Assembly: GCA_016193585.1 (NCBI GenBank) | Contig: JACPRW010000009.1 | Location: 1-34,704 of the forward strand | DNA length: 34,704 nt | Source of the DNA: Candidatus Aenigmatarchaeota archaeon | GTDB taxonomy: Archaea; Aenigmatarchaeota; Aenigmatarchaeia; GW2011-AR5 | Direction of reading: 5' to 3' | Part shown: positions 6,100 through 14,027 of the stretch, one piece after another | Numbering within the stretch: the stretch's first letter is position 1 | How the letters are laid out: every line of letters starts with the position of its first letter | The notes under the pieces: generated by a model | What the model was told of the DNA's origin: nothing | Databases searched by the model: none | What the model saw: the letters and a program-made list of their open reading frames with translations, nothing else | Made by a program: the position numbers and the translations under genes

Positions 6100-7026
6100 A
6101 TGGCTGAATTCAAATGTCCCGAGTGCGGTTCGAGGCACTTCTACAAGGACGCGGACAAGGCCGAGCGCGTGTGCGCGAAGTGCGGGCTCGTTCTTGAAGA
6201 AGGGATGGTCGACACCGGCCAGGAATGGCGGGCATTCGACCACGACCAGAAGGTGCGCCGCGCGCGCACGGGCGCGCCGCTCACGCACAAGCGGCATGAT
6301 AAAGGTCTGACCACAGAAATCGGCAAAGGAACCGCCGAATTGTTCAAGGTGCCGGCAAAGAAGCGTTCCCAGTTTTTCCGCATCAGGAAATGGCAGAAGC
6401 GCCTGCTCACGAGCAAGGACCGCAACATGAGCTTTGCCATGAGCGAGCTCCAGCGGCTGGTTTCGTTCCTCGGCCTGCCGAAGACGCTCCACGAGGAGGT
6501 CGCCAAGCTGTACGAGAAGGCGCTCCAGAAGGGCCTGGTGCGCGGCAGGAGCATCGAATCAATTATTGCCGCGCTCGTCTATTCATTGTCCCGCGAGTAC
6601 GAAACGCCGCGAACGCTCACCGAGATTTCCCAGGCGTCCGGCATCGGAAAACGTGAGTTAGGCAGGACGTACCGTTATATTTCACGCAAGCTCGACATCC
6701 GCATCCTGCCGGCGAAGGCAGAGGCGTACATACCGCGTTTCTCTTCCATGCTCAAGCTTTCCGACCGCACGCAGATGCATGCGATTAAAATACTGCGCAC
6801 CGCGAAGGAAAAAGACGTTATCAGCGGCAAAGGCCCTACAGGCTGCGCTGCTGCGGCGATTTATATTGCAAGCGTTCTTGAAGGCGAGCGCAAGACGCAG
6901 AGAGAAGTGGCTGACGTCGTCGGCGTCACCGAAGTGACCATCCGCAACCGCTACAAGGAGATGGCTGAGGCGCTCAACATCGAGGAGGAAGTCGAGCGCA
7001 AGGCCAAGGAAGAAGAAGCTGAGTGA
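6100..7026 (+). CDS. tfb: Transcription initiation factor TFB (TFIIB)
   Basis: A 308-residue general transcription factor that bridges TBP-bound promoters and RNA polymerase. An N-terminal zinc ribbon has Cys 6, 9, 25 and 28. The B-reader/linker region carries GQEWRAFD and RARTGAPLTHKRHDKGLTT. Two cyclin-like repeats follow, at about 115-200 and 210-295; the second ends in the helix-turn-helix TQREVADVVGVTEVTIRNRYKE that contacts the BRE. Length and motif order are typical of archaea. A charged E/K tail closes the protein. A small gene starts 6 bases downstream. Confidence 0.97.
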   Translation: MAEFKCPECGSRHFYKDADKAERVCAKCGLVLEEGMVDTGQEWRAFDHDQKVRRARTGAPLTHKRHDKGLTTEIGKGTAELFKVPAKKRSQFFRIRKWQKRLLTSKDRNMSFAMSELQRLVSFLGLPKTLHEEVAKLYEKALQKGLVRGRSIESIIAALVYSLSREYETPRTLTEISQASGIGKRELGRTYRYISRKLDIRILPAKAEAYIPRFSSMLKLSDRTQMHAIKILRTAKEKDVISGKGPTGCAAAAIYIASVLEGERKTQREVADVVGVTEVTIRNRYKEMAEALNIEEEVERKAKEEEAE

Positions 7027-7031
7027 CTATT

Positions 7032-7265
7032 ATGACAAGCGTTTATGGAACTATGCATTTTTCCGGGGAAACAGATTTAGGACGCCTCGCTGAAACGCTT
7101 GGAGGTTATGAAGGCGTAAGGGAAGTTTCTTTGCATTACCCTGCCCGGGGAGGCGGAGCCACATGTATTTACGTCCGGGGAGAGGTGCCTCCTGGTGGTA
7201 TATTCGAATTTCGGAGAATGATTGAACGGACTGCCGGAGTACAAGATTTGAGATTTGGTTTTTAA
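7032..7265 (+). CDS. Hypothetical small protein downstream of TFB
   Basis: A 77-residue protein of unknown function. Alternating hydrophobic strands (VYGTMHFSGE, REVSLHYPARGGGATCIYVRGEV) and a helix (IFEFRRMIERTAG) suggest a small alpha/beta fold, possibly ferredoxin-like. ATG at 7032 is preferred, 6 bases after the TFB stop. A GTG at 7023 would overlap TFB by 4 bases. No Shine-Dalgarno is seen. It may be co-transcribed with TFB. A perfect 12-bp hairpin begins 6 bases after its stop codon. Confidence 0.55.
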   Translation: MTSVYGTMHFSGETDLGRLAETLGGYEGVREVSLHYPARGGGATCIYVRGEVPPGGIFEFRRMIERTAGVQDLRFGF

Positions 7266-7270
7266 CATAC

Positions 7271-7308
7271 CCAGAGACATTACTATTTGAACAAATTAAT
7301 GTCTCTGG
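7271..7308. other. Perfect 12-bp hairpin
   Basis: CCAGAGACATTA (7271-7282) pairs with TAATGTCTCTGG (7297-7308) around the 14-base loop CTATTTGAACAAAT. It lies between two small genes and could be an mRNA-end structure or a control element for the next gene, whose first ATG is 2 bases further on. The loop's TTGAACA resembles the TTGGAACA loop of elements E1/E4, but the flanking CTATAG is missing. Confidence 0.6.
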
Positions 7309-7309
7309 C

Positions 7310-7552
7310 ATGAGGAAGAAGCCAGAAGTAATTATAATGAAAACCATGTACAGAAACTTGACGCCTGAAGAACGCAGCAGCCTGAGAAAGTTCTTCCCTG
7401 GCCAGAGTGTCGCTGATGTCATACGCCGCGGCGCAGTAATTGACCAAGCATGCAGAGAGAGCAGGTATCCAAGCGTCGTCGCCGTTGATGCACCTCTTTT
7501 GCCGGAATCCGAATTTGCGGTGGCATTGTTTGCGAAGTATGGCGCCCGGTAA
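7310..7552 (+). CDS. Hypothetical small protein
   Basis: An open frame of 80 codons if ATG at 7310 is used, or 71 if the ATG at 7337 is used. The latter gives the N-terminus MKTMYRNLTPEERSSLRKFF, which reads like a natural helix start. A segment FPGQSVADVIRRGAVID suggests a short helical DNA- or protein-binding motif, but no family is recognised. There are no transmembrane segments. No convincing ribosome site is visible for either start. Base composition is intermediate between core and accessory genes. Confidence 0.45.
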   Translation: MRKKPEVIIMKTMYRNLTPEERSSLRKFFPGQSVADVIRRGAVIDQACRESRYPSVVAVDAPLLPESEFAVALFAKYGAR

Positions 7553-7600
7553 TCCAGGCGAAGCCCGAAAAGATTACCAATGCTTTGCTGCTACGTGGCG

Positions 7601-7608
7601 TATAAAAG
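7601..7608 (+). promoter_or_regulatory. TATA box of the 7630 gene
   Basis: TATAAAAG lies about 25 bases before the ATG at 7630, the spacing expected for a leaderless archaeal transcript. Confidence 0.65.
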
Positions 7609-7629
7609 CGTTCCCTGCGTATCCTTATC

Positions 7630-7869
7630 ATGCCATCCCACTACAAATACCAGCGCCTCCTTACGCGCATGCTCGACGGCGAGGACATCGAGGGCGACTT
7701 TTCCTGGTATCTGGACCTTGACGGCGACATGGCAACCGAACGCTTCCGCGAACTGCTGTTTTCTTCCATCGAGAAGCACGGCGAGGCGGTCACCGACCGC
7801 ATCCCCGTCGGCACGCTCAGGAAAATCAACGACGTCGTGAAGCGGAAGGTGCCGATTGAGGAACAGTAA
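7630..7869 (+). CDS. Conserved-looking hypothetical protein, 79 aa
   Basis: A 79-residue soluble protein with GC-rich core-type codon use. It is rich in aspartate and aromatics in its first half (YQRLLTRMLDGEDIEGDFSWYLDLDGD), followed by a helix (ATERFRELLFSSIEKHG) and a basic C-terminus (KINDVVKRKVPIEEQ). No cysteine motif, signal peptide or membrane helix is present. No family is recognised. A textbook TATA box at leaderless spacing supports expression as a single gene. Confidence 0.6.
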   Translation: MPSHYKYQRLLTRMLDGEDIEGDFSWYLDLDGDMATERFRELLFSSIEKHGEAVTDRIPVGTLRKINDVVKRKVPIEEQ

Positions 7870-7910
7870 CTAACCACTTACTGGATATATATATTAGCGG
7901 ACAGATATCT

Positions 7911-7940
7911 TTAAATTATAGTCACTACTATAAAGTAGTG
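7911..7940 (+). promoter_or_regulatory. TATA box with CACTACT/AGTAGTG operator
   Basis: TATA-like TTTAAATTA (7911-7919) is followed by CACTACT (7923-7929), a 4-base spacer and AGTAGTG (7934-7940), a 7-bp perfect inverted repeat over the expected transcription start. It resembles the sites before 4933, 10541 and 14415. Confidence 0.5.
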
Positions 7941-7943
7941 AAG

Positions 7944-8714
7944 ATGATGAGCATGGGTATCTACAACGCACTGAAAAATGCACTTGGAAAGCGCAGCGAC
8001 GTGCCTACGCAGGCAGCGCCTCAGCGCGCCACGTACGAAACGCTCGCGCAAGAGGACGGCATGCCGCACCTGTTCGTTGAATCGCCGTACGTCACCAATC
8101 CCACAGCAGTTGTGCCGACGGAGCTCGGCGATGTCGTTGTCCGCAGAAATTATTGTCTTTTAACGATAACCGGGCGCAACGGGCGGTCCGAGCCGGTAGG
8201 GCCTGACACCGCAGATGTGGCGGGCTTTTACAGAGCAGAACTCGAGCCAATGGGTTTCCTTCCGCCATCATCGCGTGGTTCTGGTAGACGTTTACGAACA
8301 TACGAAGTTGATCCAATACCAGCTGACCAGAGAGAAGCTGTTGCTGCTGGCCTGAATGCTGCAGGCTACGGTGGTGCAGAGCTTAACTTTGACCTCAACT
8401 GGGGACAGCGCCTTCCAGTGACCACATGCGGGACTGGCATACGGATGACACAGAAACAGGTAGGCCAGTATGTTGCTGACCAGATGGATGTTGCACGGCG
8501 CATGCTTGCAGCAGGCCGTGCAGAGGCTGCTGTTAAATTACTCATCACTGTGGACAGAGATACCAGTGACCAGAGCAGGCTGAATACCGGATTCGTCAAT
8601 AGCAGCGCATACGCATCAAGCAGAAACCCGGATTTCAGGGAACTGGTCAACAGAGCCATCGGAACAGCATATCCTATTCCACCGCTTCCTGAGCAGCCTA
8701 CTCAAGAATCCTAA
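7944..8714 (+). CDS. Hypothetical protein, 256 aa
   Basis: No recognised family. The N-terminal 40 residues are basic and alanine-rich. A central region alternates predicted strands and loops (DVVVRRNYCLLTITGRNGR, GAELNFDLNWGQRLPVTTCG). A helical C-terminal part (QVGQYVADQMDVARRMLAAGRAEAAVKLL) ends in SSRNPDFRELVNRAIGTAYP, whose NPDFR recalls the DPxFR block of the 4933/5570 family. Start is one of several close ATGs (7944, 7947, 7953) or GTG 7938; leaderless spacing favours 7944. The last codons fall in a 31-base sequence duplicated at 9572-9602, so the C-terminus may have been altered by a rearrangement. Confidence 0.6.
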   Translation: MMSMGIYNALKNALGKRSDVPTQAAPQRATYETLAQEDGMPHLFVESPYVTNPTAVVPTELGDVVVRRNYCLLTITGRNGRSEPVGPDTADVAGFYRAELEPMGFLPPSSRGSGRRLRTYEVDPIPADQREAVAAGLNAAGYGGAELNFDLNWGQRLPVTTCGTGIRMTQKQVGQYVADQMDVARRMLAAGRAEAAVKLLITVDRDTSDQSRLNTGFVNSSAYASSRNPDFRELVNRAIGTAYPIPPLPEQPTQES

Positions 8715-8732
8715 CAGTGTCGACAATGCCGT
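8702..8732. repeat. 31-base imperfect direct repeat, left copy
   Basis: Bases 8702-8732 match 9572-9602 at 26 of 31 positions without gaps. The right copy encodes the C-terminal end of the wHTH regulator (VVDDVRILE). The pair brackets the whole PIN/UPF0175 module. Confidence 0.65.
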
Positions 8733-8733
8733 T

Positions 8734-9213
8734 TTATTCCAATTCTTTCATAACGGTGCTGTAGATTTCTGTTGATATTCTGAAGCCGGCTACAATTAGT
8801 TCATCAACCAGCCTCTTTGCTTCATTTTTTGCAATAATTTTCTTTTTGTACGCAAGCAAAAGCACATACAACGTGCCTTTCACGTTGAATCCAAAACTTT
8901 CCATTATCTTTCGTGCAGAGGCGTCATCCACGAGAACCAAACCCGGTTTCAGGTCTTTTGCAAGATTGATCAGGGCTATTTCGCCTTTTCCCAGACCGGG
9001 CGCGCGAACGTGCATTCCGGATTCTTTGGCTGTTACCCATCCTTCGTTCACTGCCTGCTCGAGTATGGAAAGTTCGGGGTGTTCTGTTCCGGCGCGCAGT
9101 TCAGACAAAACTGCTTCCGGCACGATTATTCTGTTGTACAACGTCCTTAACAGCCCGAGTTTACCAAGTTTGGCAAGATACACCAATGGACTGGAATTTG
9201 ACAGAACAAGCAC
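8734..9213 (-). CDS. PIN-like toxin, DUF3368 type
   Basis: A 159-residue PIN-superfamily protein of the DUF3368 type, predicted RNase toxin. SNSSPLVYLAKLGKL opens the fold, VPEAVLSEL follows, GKGEIALINLAKD supplies an acidic residue, and VLVDDASARKIMESFG supplies the next Asp pair. The first acidic residue of classical PIN domains is replaced by Asn-Ser, as is usual in this subfamily. GTLYVLLLAYKKKII and the C-terminal helix complete the domain. The gene starts 4 bases after its antitoxin gene, so the two are coupled. It is AT-richer than core genes, fitting a mobile toxin-antitoxin module. Confidence 0.83.
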   Translation of the reverse strand: MLVLSNSSPLVYLAKLGKLGLLRTLYNRIIVPEAVLSELRAGTEHPELSILEQAVNEGWVTAKESGMHVRAPGLGKGEIALINLAKDLKPGLVLVDDASARKIMESFGFNVKGTLYVLLLAYKKKIIAKNEAKRLVDELIVAGFRISTEIYSTVMKELE

Positions 9214-9217
9214 GGCA

Positions 9218-9526
9218 TCATCTCAGCGCTTTCAAATCCTCTTCCAGTTCCTTCGGGCCGTACTGCGCGTCCACCTTCCGTTCACGGAACAGCTCTATCA
9301 TTCTCCACAGCGAGACGCCTGCGATTTCAGCAGCTCTGGAAACGGAAATGTTCCCCTCTTTGTAGAGCCTCGCCGCCTTTTCGATCTTCTTTTCCCTGAG
9401 CCCCGTCTTTATCAGTTCCCTGACCATCTCTGATTTGTCCCTGTCCTCTTCCTTTGACAGCAGTGCAAGCTCTTTCTGCAGTTCCTCCGGAAGCCTGAAT
9501 GATACAAGTTCTCCCACATCAATCAC
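9218..9526 (-). CDS. UPF0175-type antitoxin
   Basis: A 102-residue DNA-binding antitoxin. The N-terminal half is ribbon-helix-helix-like (VSFRLPEELQKELALLSKEEDRDKSEMVRELIKTGL), and the second half has the UPF0175 helix-turn-helix-like block (AARLYKEGNISVSRAAEIAGVSLWRMIELF). It is paired with a DUF3368 PIN protein, the standard partner, and should neutralise it and repress the operon. The start is GTG at 9526. Just upstream, AT-rich repeats (CGTATTACG and a run of TATA) offer the TATA box and a plausible operator. Confidence 0.85.
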   Translation of the reverse strand: MIDVGELVSFRLPEELQKELALLSKEEDRDKSEMVRELIKTGLREKKIEKAARLYKEGNISVSRAAEIAGVSLWRMIELFRERKVDAQYGPKELEEDLKALR

Positions 9527-9567
9527 GTATTACGATATATATACTTTGTATTATTTAAAGCTTCTCT

Positions 9568-10455
9568 TCATTCAAGAATCCTGACGTCGTCGACAACGCC
9601 GTCGTAATTCGTGTCGATGCCATCGACGACCTTTGCGTGGATTTTGTTCCTGTGCCTGTTTCCCGTGGACAATTCGTCAAACTTATCGAGGAACGCAAGA
9701 ATCGCGCTCCTCGTTCCCGAATAGCGCTTCCCGGCGATGACGAGAACCCACGCGTTTTCGTTGTACGGGTTCTTCATCTTCACGACAAGCCCCGCGTCGT
9801 CGGACGTGTACTTCTTCCCGCTCACGAGCGAGTGGATGTTTTTCCGGTCGTCGAACCGCACCGGCATCTTCGGGTTGACGAGGTTGGTTATCCTGTTGAT
9901 GACCGGCCCTCCGATGAGGATGAGGTTGCCGCTCAGGTCTTCCTTCGACACCTCGGTGTCGAGCCTGACCGACGCACGCGCGCTCGCAAGGAACGTGCCG
10001 AGGAAGACGCCGAAGTCAATCGCGTACGATGCGTCCCTGCTCCGCGCCTTCTCCGGCCCGTGCGGGTCGGGAGAGCCGACGACGATGGTGCCGTTGAACG
10101 TGCCGTCGTCGATGAACGGCTCGAGATACGCATGCGCCGATTTCGGCACCTTTGCCGCCGGCGCCAGCTCCCTGCATACCATGGAGAACGACGGCGCTGC
10201 GAGCGCATACACCTTTGCAAGCGCCCCGCCGTGCTCTTCCCTGCGGACCACCTGCACAATGCCCTTCTTCTCGAGCTTCCTGACGTGGTAGTACACCTTC
10301 TGCTCGTGCACCTTGAGCGCCTGCGCCATTTCCTTCGGGTACGAGTCCTTCTTTGCCAAGTGCTGGATAATCCTCATCGCCAAACCTGAAAAGAATCTCG
10401 CCTCACGGGTCGGCAGCGCATACAACCTGCCATCCTGTTCCTGGACCACATGCAT
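9568..10455 (-). CDS. Winged-helix regulator with S-layer-like C-terminal domain
   Basis: A 295-residue protein. Residues about 20-80 form a winged helix-turn-helix (RIIQHLAKKDSYPKEMAQALKVHEQKVYYHVRKLEKKGIVQV), ArsR-like. The remaining 200 residues form an alpha/beta domain with FNGTIVVGSPDPHGPEKARSRDASYAIDFGVFLG and NLILIGGPVINRITN, which resembles domains shared with archaeal S-layer proteins; that resemblance is by eye. It has no signal peptide, so it is probably a cytoplasmic transcription regulator sensing an unknown ligand. The 85-base divergent promoter region toward 10541 contains a TTACTA/TAGTAA repeat it may bind. Confidence 0.7.
   Translation of the reverse strand: MHVVQEQDGRLYALPTREARFFSGLAMRIIQHLAKKDSYPKEMAQALKVHEQKVYYHVRKLEKKGIVQVVRREEHGGALAKVYALAAPSFSMVCRELAPAAKVPKSAHAYLEPFIDDGTFNGTIVVGSPDPHGPEKARSRDASYAIDFGVFLGTFLASARASVRLDTEVSKEDLSGNLILIGGPVINRITNLVNPKMPVRFDDRKNIHSLVSGKKYTSDDAGLVVKMKNPYNENAWVLVIAGKRYSGTRSAILAFLDKFDELSTGNRHRNKIHAKVVDGIDTNYDGVVDDVRILE
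9572..9602. repeat. 31-base imperfect direct repeat, right copy
   Basis: The right copy of the repeat at 8702-8732. It forms the 3' end of the wHTH regulator gene on the minus strand. Confidence 0.65.
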
Positions 10456-10480
10456 GAGGAATCACGCTATTAAAAAATTC

Positions 10481-10517
10481 TTACTACCATTAAAAGATTT
10501 TTAGTAAATCTATTTAA
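10481..10517 (+). promoter_or_regulatory. Divergent promoter with TTACTA/TAGTAA site
   Basis: TTACTA (10481-10486) and TAGTAA (10502-10507) lie between the regulator gene and the 10541 gene. TATTTAAGC (about 10509-10517) serves as TATA box for the 10541 gene. An A/T stretch near 10471-10480 could serve the minus-strand regulator. Confidence 0.45.
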
Positions 10518-10540
10518 GCTCCTCGCTCGAAGGAGTAGAG

Positions 10541-11674
10541 ATGCAGGCCGTCATCCTTGCAGCAGGGCTGGGCACGCGCCTCGAGCCCGTCACCACTACC
10601 CTGTCCAAACCGATGGTGCCCGTCGCCAACAAGCCGTTCCTCGAGTGGCTCAGCAGCTCGCTGCCCTGCGACGATGTCGCCCTTGTTATACGAAAAGAGC
10701 AGAACGACATCATAGACTACTTTTCCGGCAATGACCGGATACAGTTTGTGTTCCAGGAAAAGCCCCTCGGCACCGCTGACGCGCTGAAGCGGTGCAAGGA
10801 CGTGGTCAGGGACAGGTTTCTCGTCGCAAACGGCGACTGCTACGCAACGCAAGCAGACCTTAGGCGCCTCTCGAAAGCGAAAAACGCCGTGGCGGTGTTC
10901 GAGTCGAGCAACCCGAAAGCATTCGGCTCCGTGAGCGTCGAGAACGGAAACGTCACGTCAATAGATGAAAAGTCGGGCTCGGGAAGCCTCGTCAATGCCG
11001 GCTTCTACTCTTTTGATGAGGGCATCTTTGATGCAATCGAGAAAACGAAACTTTCCAAAAGAAATGAATATGAGCTCACCGACGCGATAATGCTGCACAT
11101 GCAAATGCACGAGATAGAAGCCGTTCCCCTTTCAGAATGGAAAACCATTACGTATCCATGGGACATCCTCGAGCTCAATGAAGCCATTCTCAAGGAAAAG
11201 GGCAGCATGATCAGCAAAACCGCAGAAATCCGCAGCGGCGCGGTTATTGAGGAGCCGGTTGCCATCGGCGATGGCGCTGTTATCGGCCCCAACTGTTTCA
11301 TCCGCCGGCACACGTCCATAGGCAAAGGATGCAAGGTCGGCAATGCTGTCGAGATAAAAAATTCAATAGTGATGGATAATTCGTTCGTGTCTCATCTCAG
11401 CTATGTTGGAGATTCGATAGTCGGGAGAAACTGCAACATCGGCGCAGGGGCGATTTTTGCGAATCTGCGCCTGGACGAGAAAACCGTCAAAATGAACATC
11501 AAAGGAGAGAAAATTGATAGCGGAAGAAAGAAATTAGGCGCCCTGATAGGCGACAACGTGAAGCTCGGGGTCAACGTCACCATCATGCCGGGCAAGAAGA
11601 TCTACCCGAACATCATGGTGCCGGCGTGCCACAAGGTCGAGCATGACCTTGCAGAACAGCCACCACTGAAGTGA
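10541..11674 (+). CDS. glmU: Sugar-1-phosphate nucleotidyltransferase with acyltransferase-like domain (GlmU-like)
   Basis: A 377-residue protein. The N-terminal nucleotidyltransferase has the signature LAAGLGTRLEPVTTTLSKPMVPVANKP, VANGDCY at the metal site, and VNAGFYSFDEGIF. The C-terminal third is a left-handed beta-helix of hexapeptide repeats (AEIRSGAVIEEPVAIGDGAVIGPNCFIR). This layout fits archaeal bifunctional GlcN-1-P acetyltransferase/GlcNAc-1-P uridyltransferase, which makes UDP-GlcNAc. Pairing with glmS downstream supports that over glucose-1-P thymidylyltransferase. It is the first gene of a tight three-gene cluster; the gap to the next ATG is 4 bases. Confidence 0.85.
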   Translation: MQAVILAAGLGTRLEPVTTTLSKPMVPVANKPFLEWLSSSLPCDDVALVIRKEQNDIIDYFSGNDRIQFVFQEKPLGTADALKRCKDVVRDRFLVANGDCYATQADLRRLSKAKNAVAVFESSNPKAFGSVSVENGNVTSIDEKSGSGSLVNAGFYSFDEGIFDAIEKTKLSKRNEYELTDAIMLHMQMHEIEAVPLSEWKTITYPWDILELNEAILKEKGSMISKTAEIRSGAVIEEPVAIGDGAVIGPNCFIRRHTSIGKGCKVGNAVEIKNSIVMDNSFVSHLSYVGDSIVGRNCNIGAGAIFANLRLDEKTVKMNIKGEKIDSGRKKLGALIGDNVKLGVNVTIMPGKKIYPNIMVPACHKVEHDLAEQPPLK

Positions 11675-11678
11675 TTGA

Positions 11679-12104
11679 ATGAGTTGGAAAGAGTATCTCG
11701 AAGATAGGATACGAAGATTTCCAGATGATGTATGGGGTAATGCTACGGCAGTTGACGGCGGCATGCTCTCTTTTGAGACGGATGCAATACCCAAACAAGT
11801 TGATAATGGCTATTTTATGACTGATTACCTTCTGCGAAGGGACGGTACAATAGTCAGAAGAGATATATTGTACAGAAACCCTCGAAAGATCGATAAAAAC
11901 CCAGACAGCCAACTTCCGGTTGGTGCTATGACAAGAGTAATCTTTTGCGATTCTGACGGTTATCTTGTCGGCGACCCTGAAGTTGTGAACGAAGAAGAAA
12001 TAGATGAAGGCGAATACGTGGGGCACATAAGGTTTGCAGAAGAAAAATTGGACGTTGTGCCACGAAGGGCAGAACACTGGAGAAGATATTACAAAGGGTT
12101 ATGA
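11679..12104 (+). CDS. Hypothetical protein between glmU-like gene and glmS
   Basis: A 141-residue acidic soluble protein of unknown family. Predicted strands surround YFMTDYLLRRDGTIVRRDILYRNPRK and TRVIFCDSDGYLVGDPEVVNEEE, suggesting an all-beta or alpha/beta domain. Its AT-rich composition contrasts sharply with the GC-rich end of the preceding gene but matches glmS, whose ATG follows 1 base after this stop (TGATATG). The two were probably acquired together. The position suggests a link to amino-sugar supply, but no catalytic motif is seen. Confidence 0.6.
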   Translation: MSWKEYLEDRIRRFPDDVWGNATAVDGGMLSFETDAIPKQVDNGYFMTDYLLRRDGTIVRRDILYRNPRKIDKNPDSQLPVGAMTRVIFCDSDGYLVGDPEVVNEEEIDEGEYVGHIRFAEEKLDVVPRRAEHWRRYYKGL

Positions 12105-12105
12105 T

Positions 12106-14013
12106 ATGTGCGGGATTGTTGGAATAACGAGAAAGGAAGAGATTTCCGCAGATGTCGTCTTAAAATTGCTCAAGCGCATGGAGTATCGTGGTTACGATTC
12201 TTTTGGAATTGCTAACAATAATTCTGATAGTAAAAATTGTCATAAATATATAGGGGAAATTGCCAACGCAGATGTCGAAGGTGTGCACACGGTTGTATCT
12301 AATTCAAAAACATTTATTGCGCATACGCGCTGGGCCACTCATGGCGGTGTCACAGAGCAAAATGCACACCCTCATATTGACTGTAATAATGAATTATTTA
12401 TTGTTCACAATGGTATTATCGACAACTATTTGGAACTAAAGAATGAACTGCAAGAAAAACGCCGTTTATTGGGCAAGGTTGAGCACGACTTTAAAAGTCA
12501 AACTGACAGTGAAGTTATAGCACATTTCTTTGAAGACAATCTTGCAGAAGGCAGGGAGGTTAAAGACACAGTCGAAACATTTTTCAGGAAAGCTAAAGGA
12601 GAGTTCGCGATAGTTGTTATGAGGAAAAACGATGCTACCATTTATGCATTCAAACGTGGCTCGCCGCTTGTTCTAGGTATTAATAATGAACACAATGAAC
12701 ATATTGTAGCAAGCGACATCCAAGCATTTTCAGATAGAACTTCTAGGGCTATTTTCTTTAATGAAAATGAATACGCTGAGATACAGTCCAACAACTACAA
12801 ATTCTTCAGATATGATGAAGCAGAGAATTTACTAAAGGAATGTAGTAAAACGCCAAATTTTGTTACATGGCGTTCGGATGATATCACACAATCGGGATAT
12901 GCACATCACATGTTGAAAGAAATAAAAGATGAGCCAAATGTAGCACGGATGCTCTTAACGGCACTTAACGCGAATGATGGTAATGCGACTTTTCATGAGC
13001 AAAGGTCAGATTTAGCAGAATTAGCAAAATTGGTCGTAGAATCTAAACGTGTGGTATTTGTGGCATCAGGTTCCAGTTACCATGCAGGTCTTCTTGGAGC
13101 ATATTTCCTTGGCAAAGTCGGTATCGAGGCACACGCAATTATAGCATCTGAATTCAGAAACTTCACATTACTTGATGGAGAAACTCTTGTGATAGCTGTC
13201 ACGCAGAGCGGCGAAACAATGGATGTTATAAGTGCTCTGCGAGGAATAAAACAAGAGGGAGTTAAGATAGCGTCTTTTGTTAATGTTCCATATTCAACAG
13301 TCAAAAGGATGTCACAGATTTCTATCAACATCTACGCGGGACAAGAAATTTCTGTTGCAGCCACAAAAACTTTCATTAATCAAATTATAGCAATTATTTC
13401 TTTGGCGGGGAAAATACTTGATGTACAAAAAAAAGACCCTGAAATTAAAAAGAAACTTGAGCAAAAACTCAGTCTTGATGACATTGCACAGTTGATAGAT
13501 GAAATTACAACTGATTTGCCCGTTAACAGAATTGAAGAACAGGTAAAAAAGGTGGCAAAGAAACTGAAGGACTCAGAAGATATCTATATCATAGGTAGAG
13601 GCTTCTGCTATCCTGTAGCACTGGAAATGTCTCTTAAACTCAAAGAAGTTGCGTATATCCACGCCGAGGGCATGATGGCTGGCGAATTAAAGCATGGAAC
13701 ACTCGCGCTAATAGAAGACGGAACGCCAGTAATCGCTTTGATACCGTCTAGTAATCTTGAAGTTTTGTCCAATGTGAAAGAAGTTCAGGCACGTGGAGCG
13801 CGAATTATTGCACTCTCGGATATAGAAACAGAATATGAAACCATATGTATTCCACGTATTCCTTTAGGAAATGAAGTACAATTCGCTATCCTTACCTCGG
13901 TTATAGGTCAATTGCTTACGTACTATATTGCTGCTGAGCGAAAAGATAGCAAGGGCAAAGACCTGTCCATTGACAAGCCGCGGAACCTCGCGAAGAGCGT
14001 GACCGTGAAATAA
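12106..14013 (+). CDS. glmS: Glutamine-fructose-6-phosphate aminotransferase (isomerising)
   Basis: A 635-residue cytoplasmic enzyme making glucosamine-6-phosphate from fructose-6-P and glutamine. It starts MCGIVGI, with Cys2 as the glutaminase nucleophile. TRWATHGGVTEQNAHPH and FIVHNGIIDNY belong to the Ntn-hydrolase domain (1-235). Two SIS domains follow, with VASGSSYHAG, VTQSGETMDV, GRGFCYPVALEMSLKLKEVAYIHAEGMMAGELKHG, and the conserved C-terminus DKPRNLAKSVTVK. Length is normal. The gene body is AT-rich, while roughly the last 60 bases are GC-rich like the host's core genes, suggesting a recombinant gene. Confidence 0.96.
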   Translation: MCGIVGITRKEEISADVVLKLLKRMEYRGYDSFGIANNNSDSKNCHKYIGEIANADVEGVHTVVSNSKTFIAHTRWATHGGVTEQNAHPHIDCNNELFIVHNGIIDNYLELKNELQEKRRLLGKVEHDFKSQTDSEVIAHFFEDNLAEGREVKDTVETFFRKAKGEFAIVVMRKNDATIYAFKRGSPLVLGINNEHNEHIVASDIQAFSDRTSRAIFFNENEYAEIQSNNYKFFRYDEAENLLKECSKTPNFVTWRSDDITQSGYAHHMLKEIKDEPNVARMLLTALNANDGNATFHEQRSDLAELAKLVVESKRVVFVASGSSYHAGLLGAYFLGKVGIEAHAIIASEFRNFTLLDGETLVIAVTQSGETMDVISALRGIKQEGVKIASFVNVPYSTVKRMSQISINIYAGQEISVAATKTFINQIIAIISLAGKILDVQKKDPEIKKKLEQKLSLDDIAQLIDEITTDLPVNRIEEQVKKVAKKLKDSEDIYIIGRGFCYPVALEMSLKLKEVAYIHAEGMMAGELKHGTLALIEDGTPVIALIPSSNLEVLSNVKEVQARGARIIALSDIETEYETICIPRIPLGNEVQFAILTSVIGQLLTYYIAAERKDSKGKDLSIDKPRNLAKSVTVK

Positions 14014-14027
14014 AAATCAGAAAGAAA

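Noticed and set aside
9637-10389. Long plus-strand frame of 250 codons
   Set aside because: It lies antisense to the wHTH regulator and is rich in Arg, Val and Asp, as expected for the shadow of a GC-rich gene.
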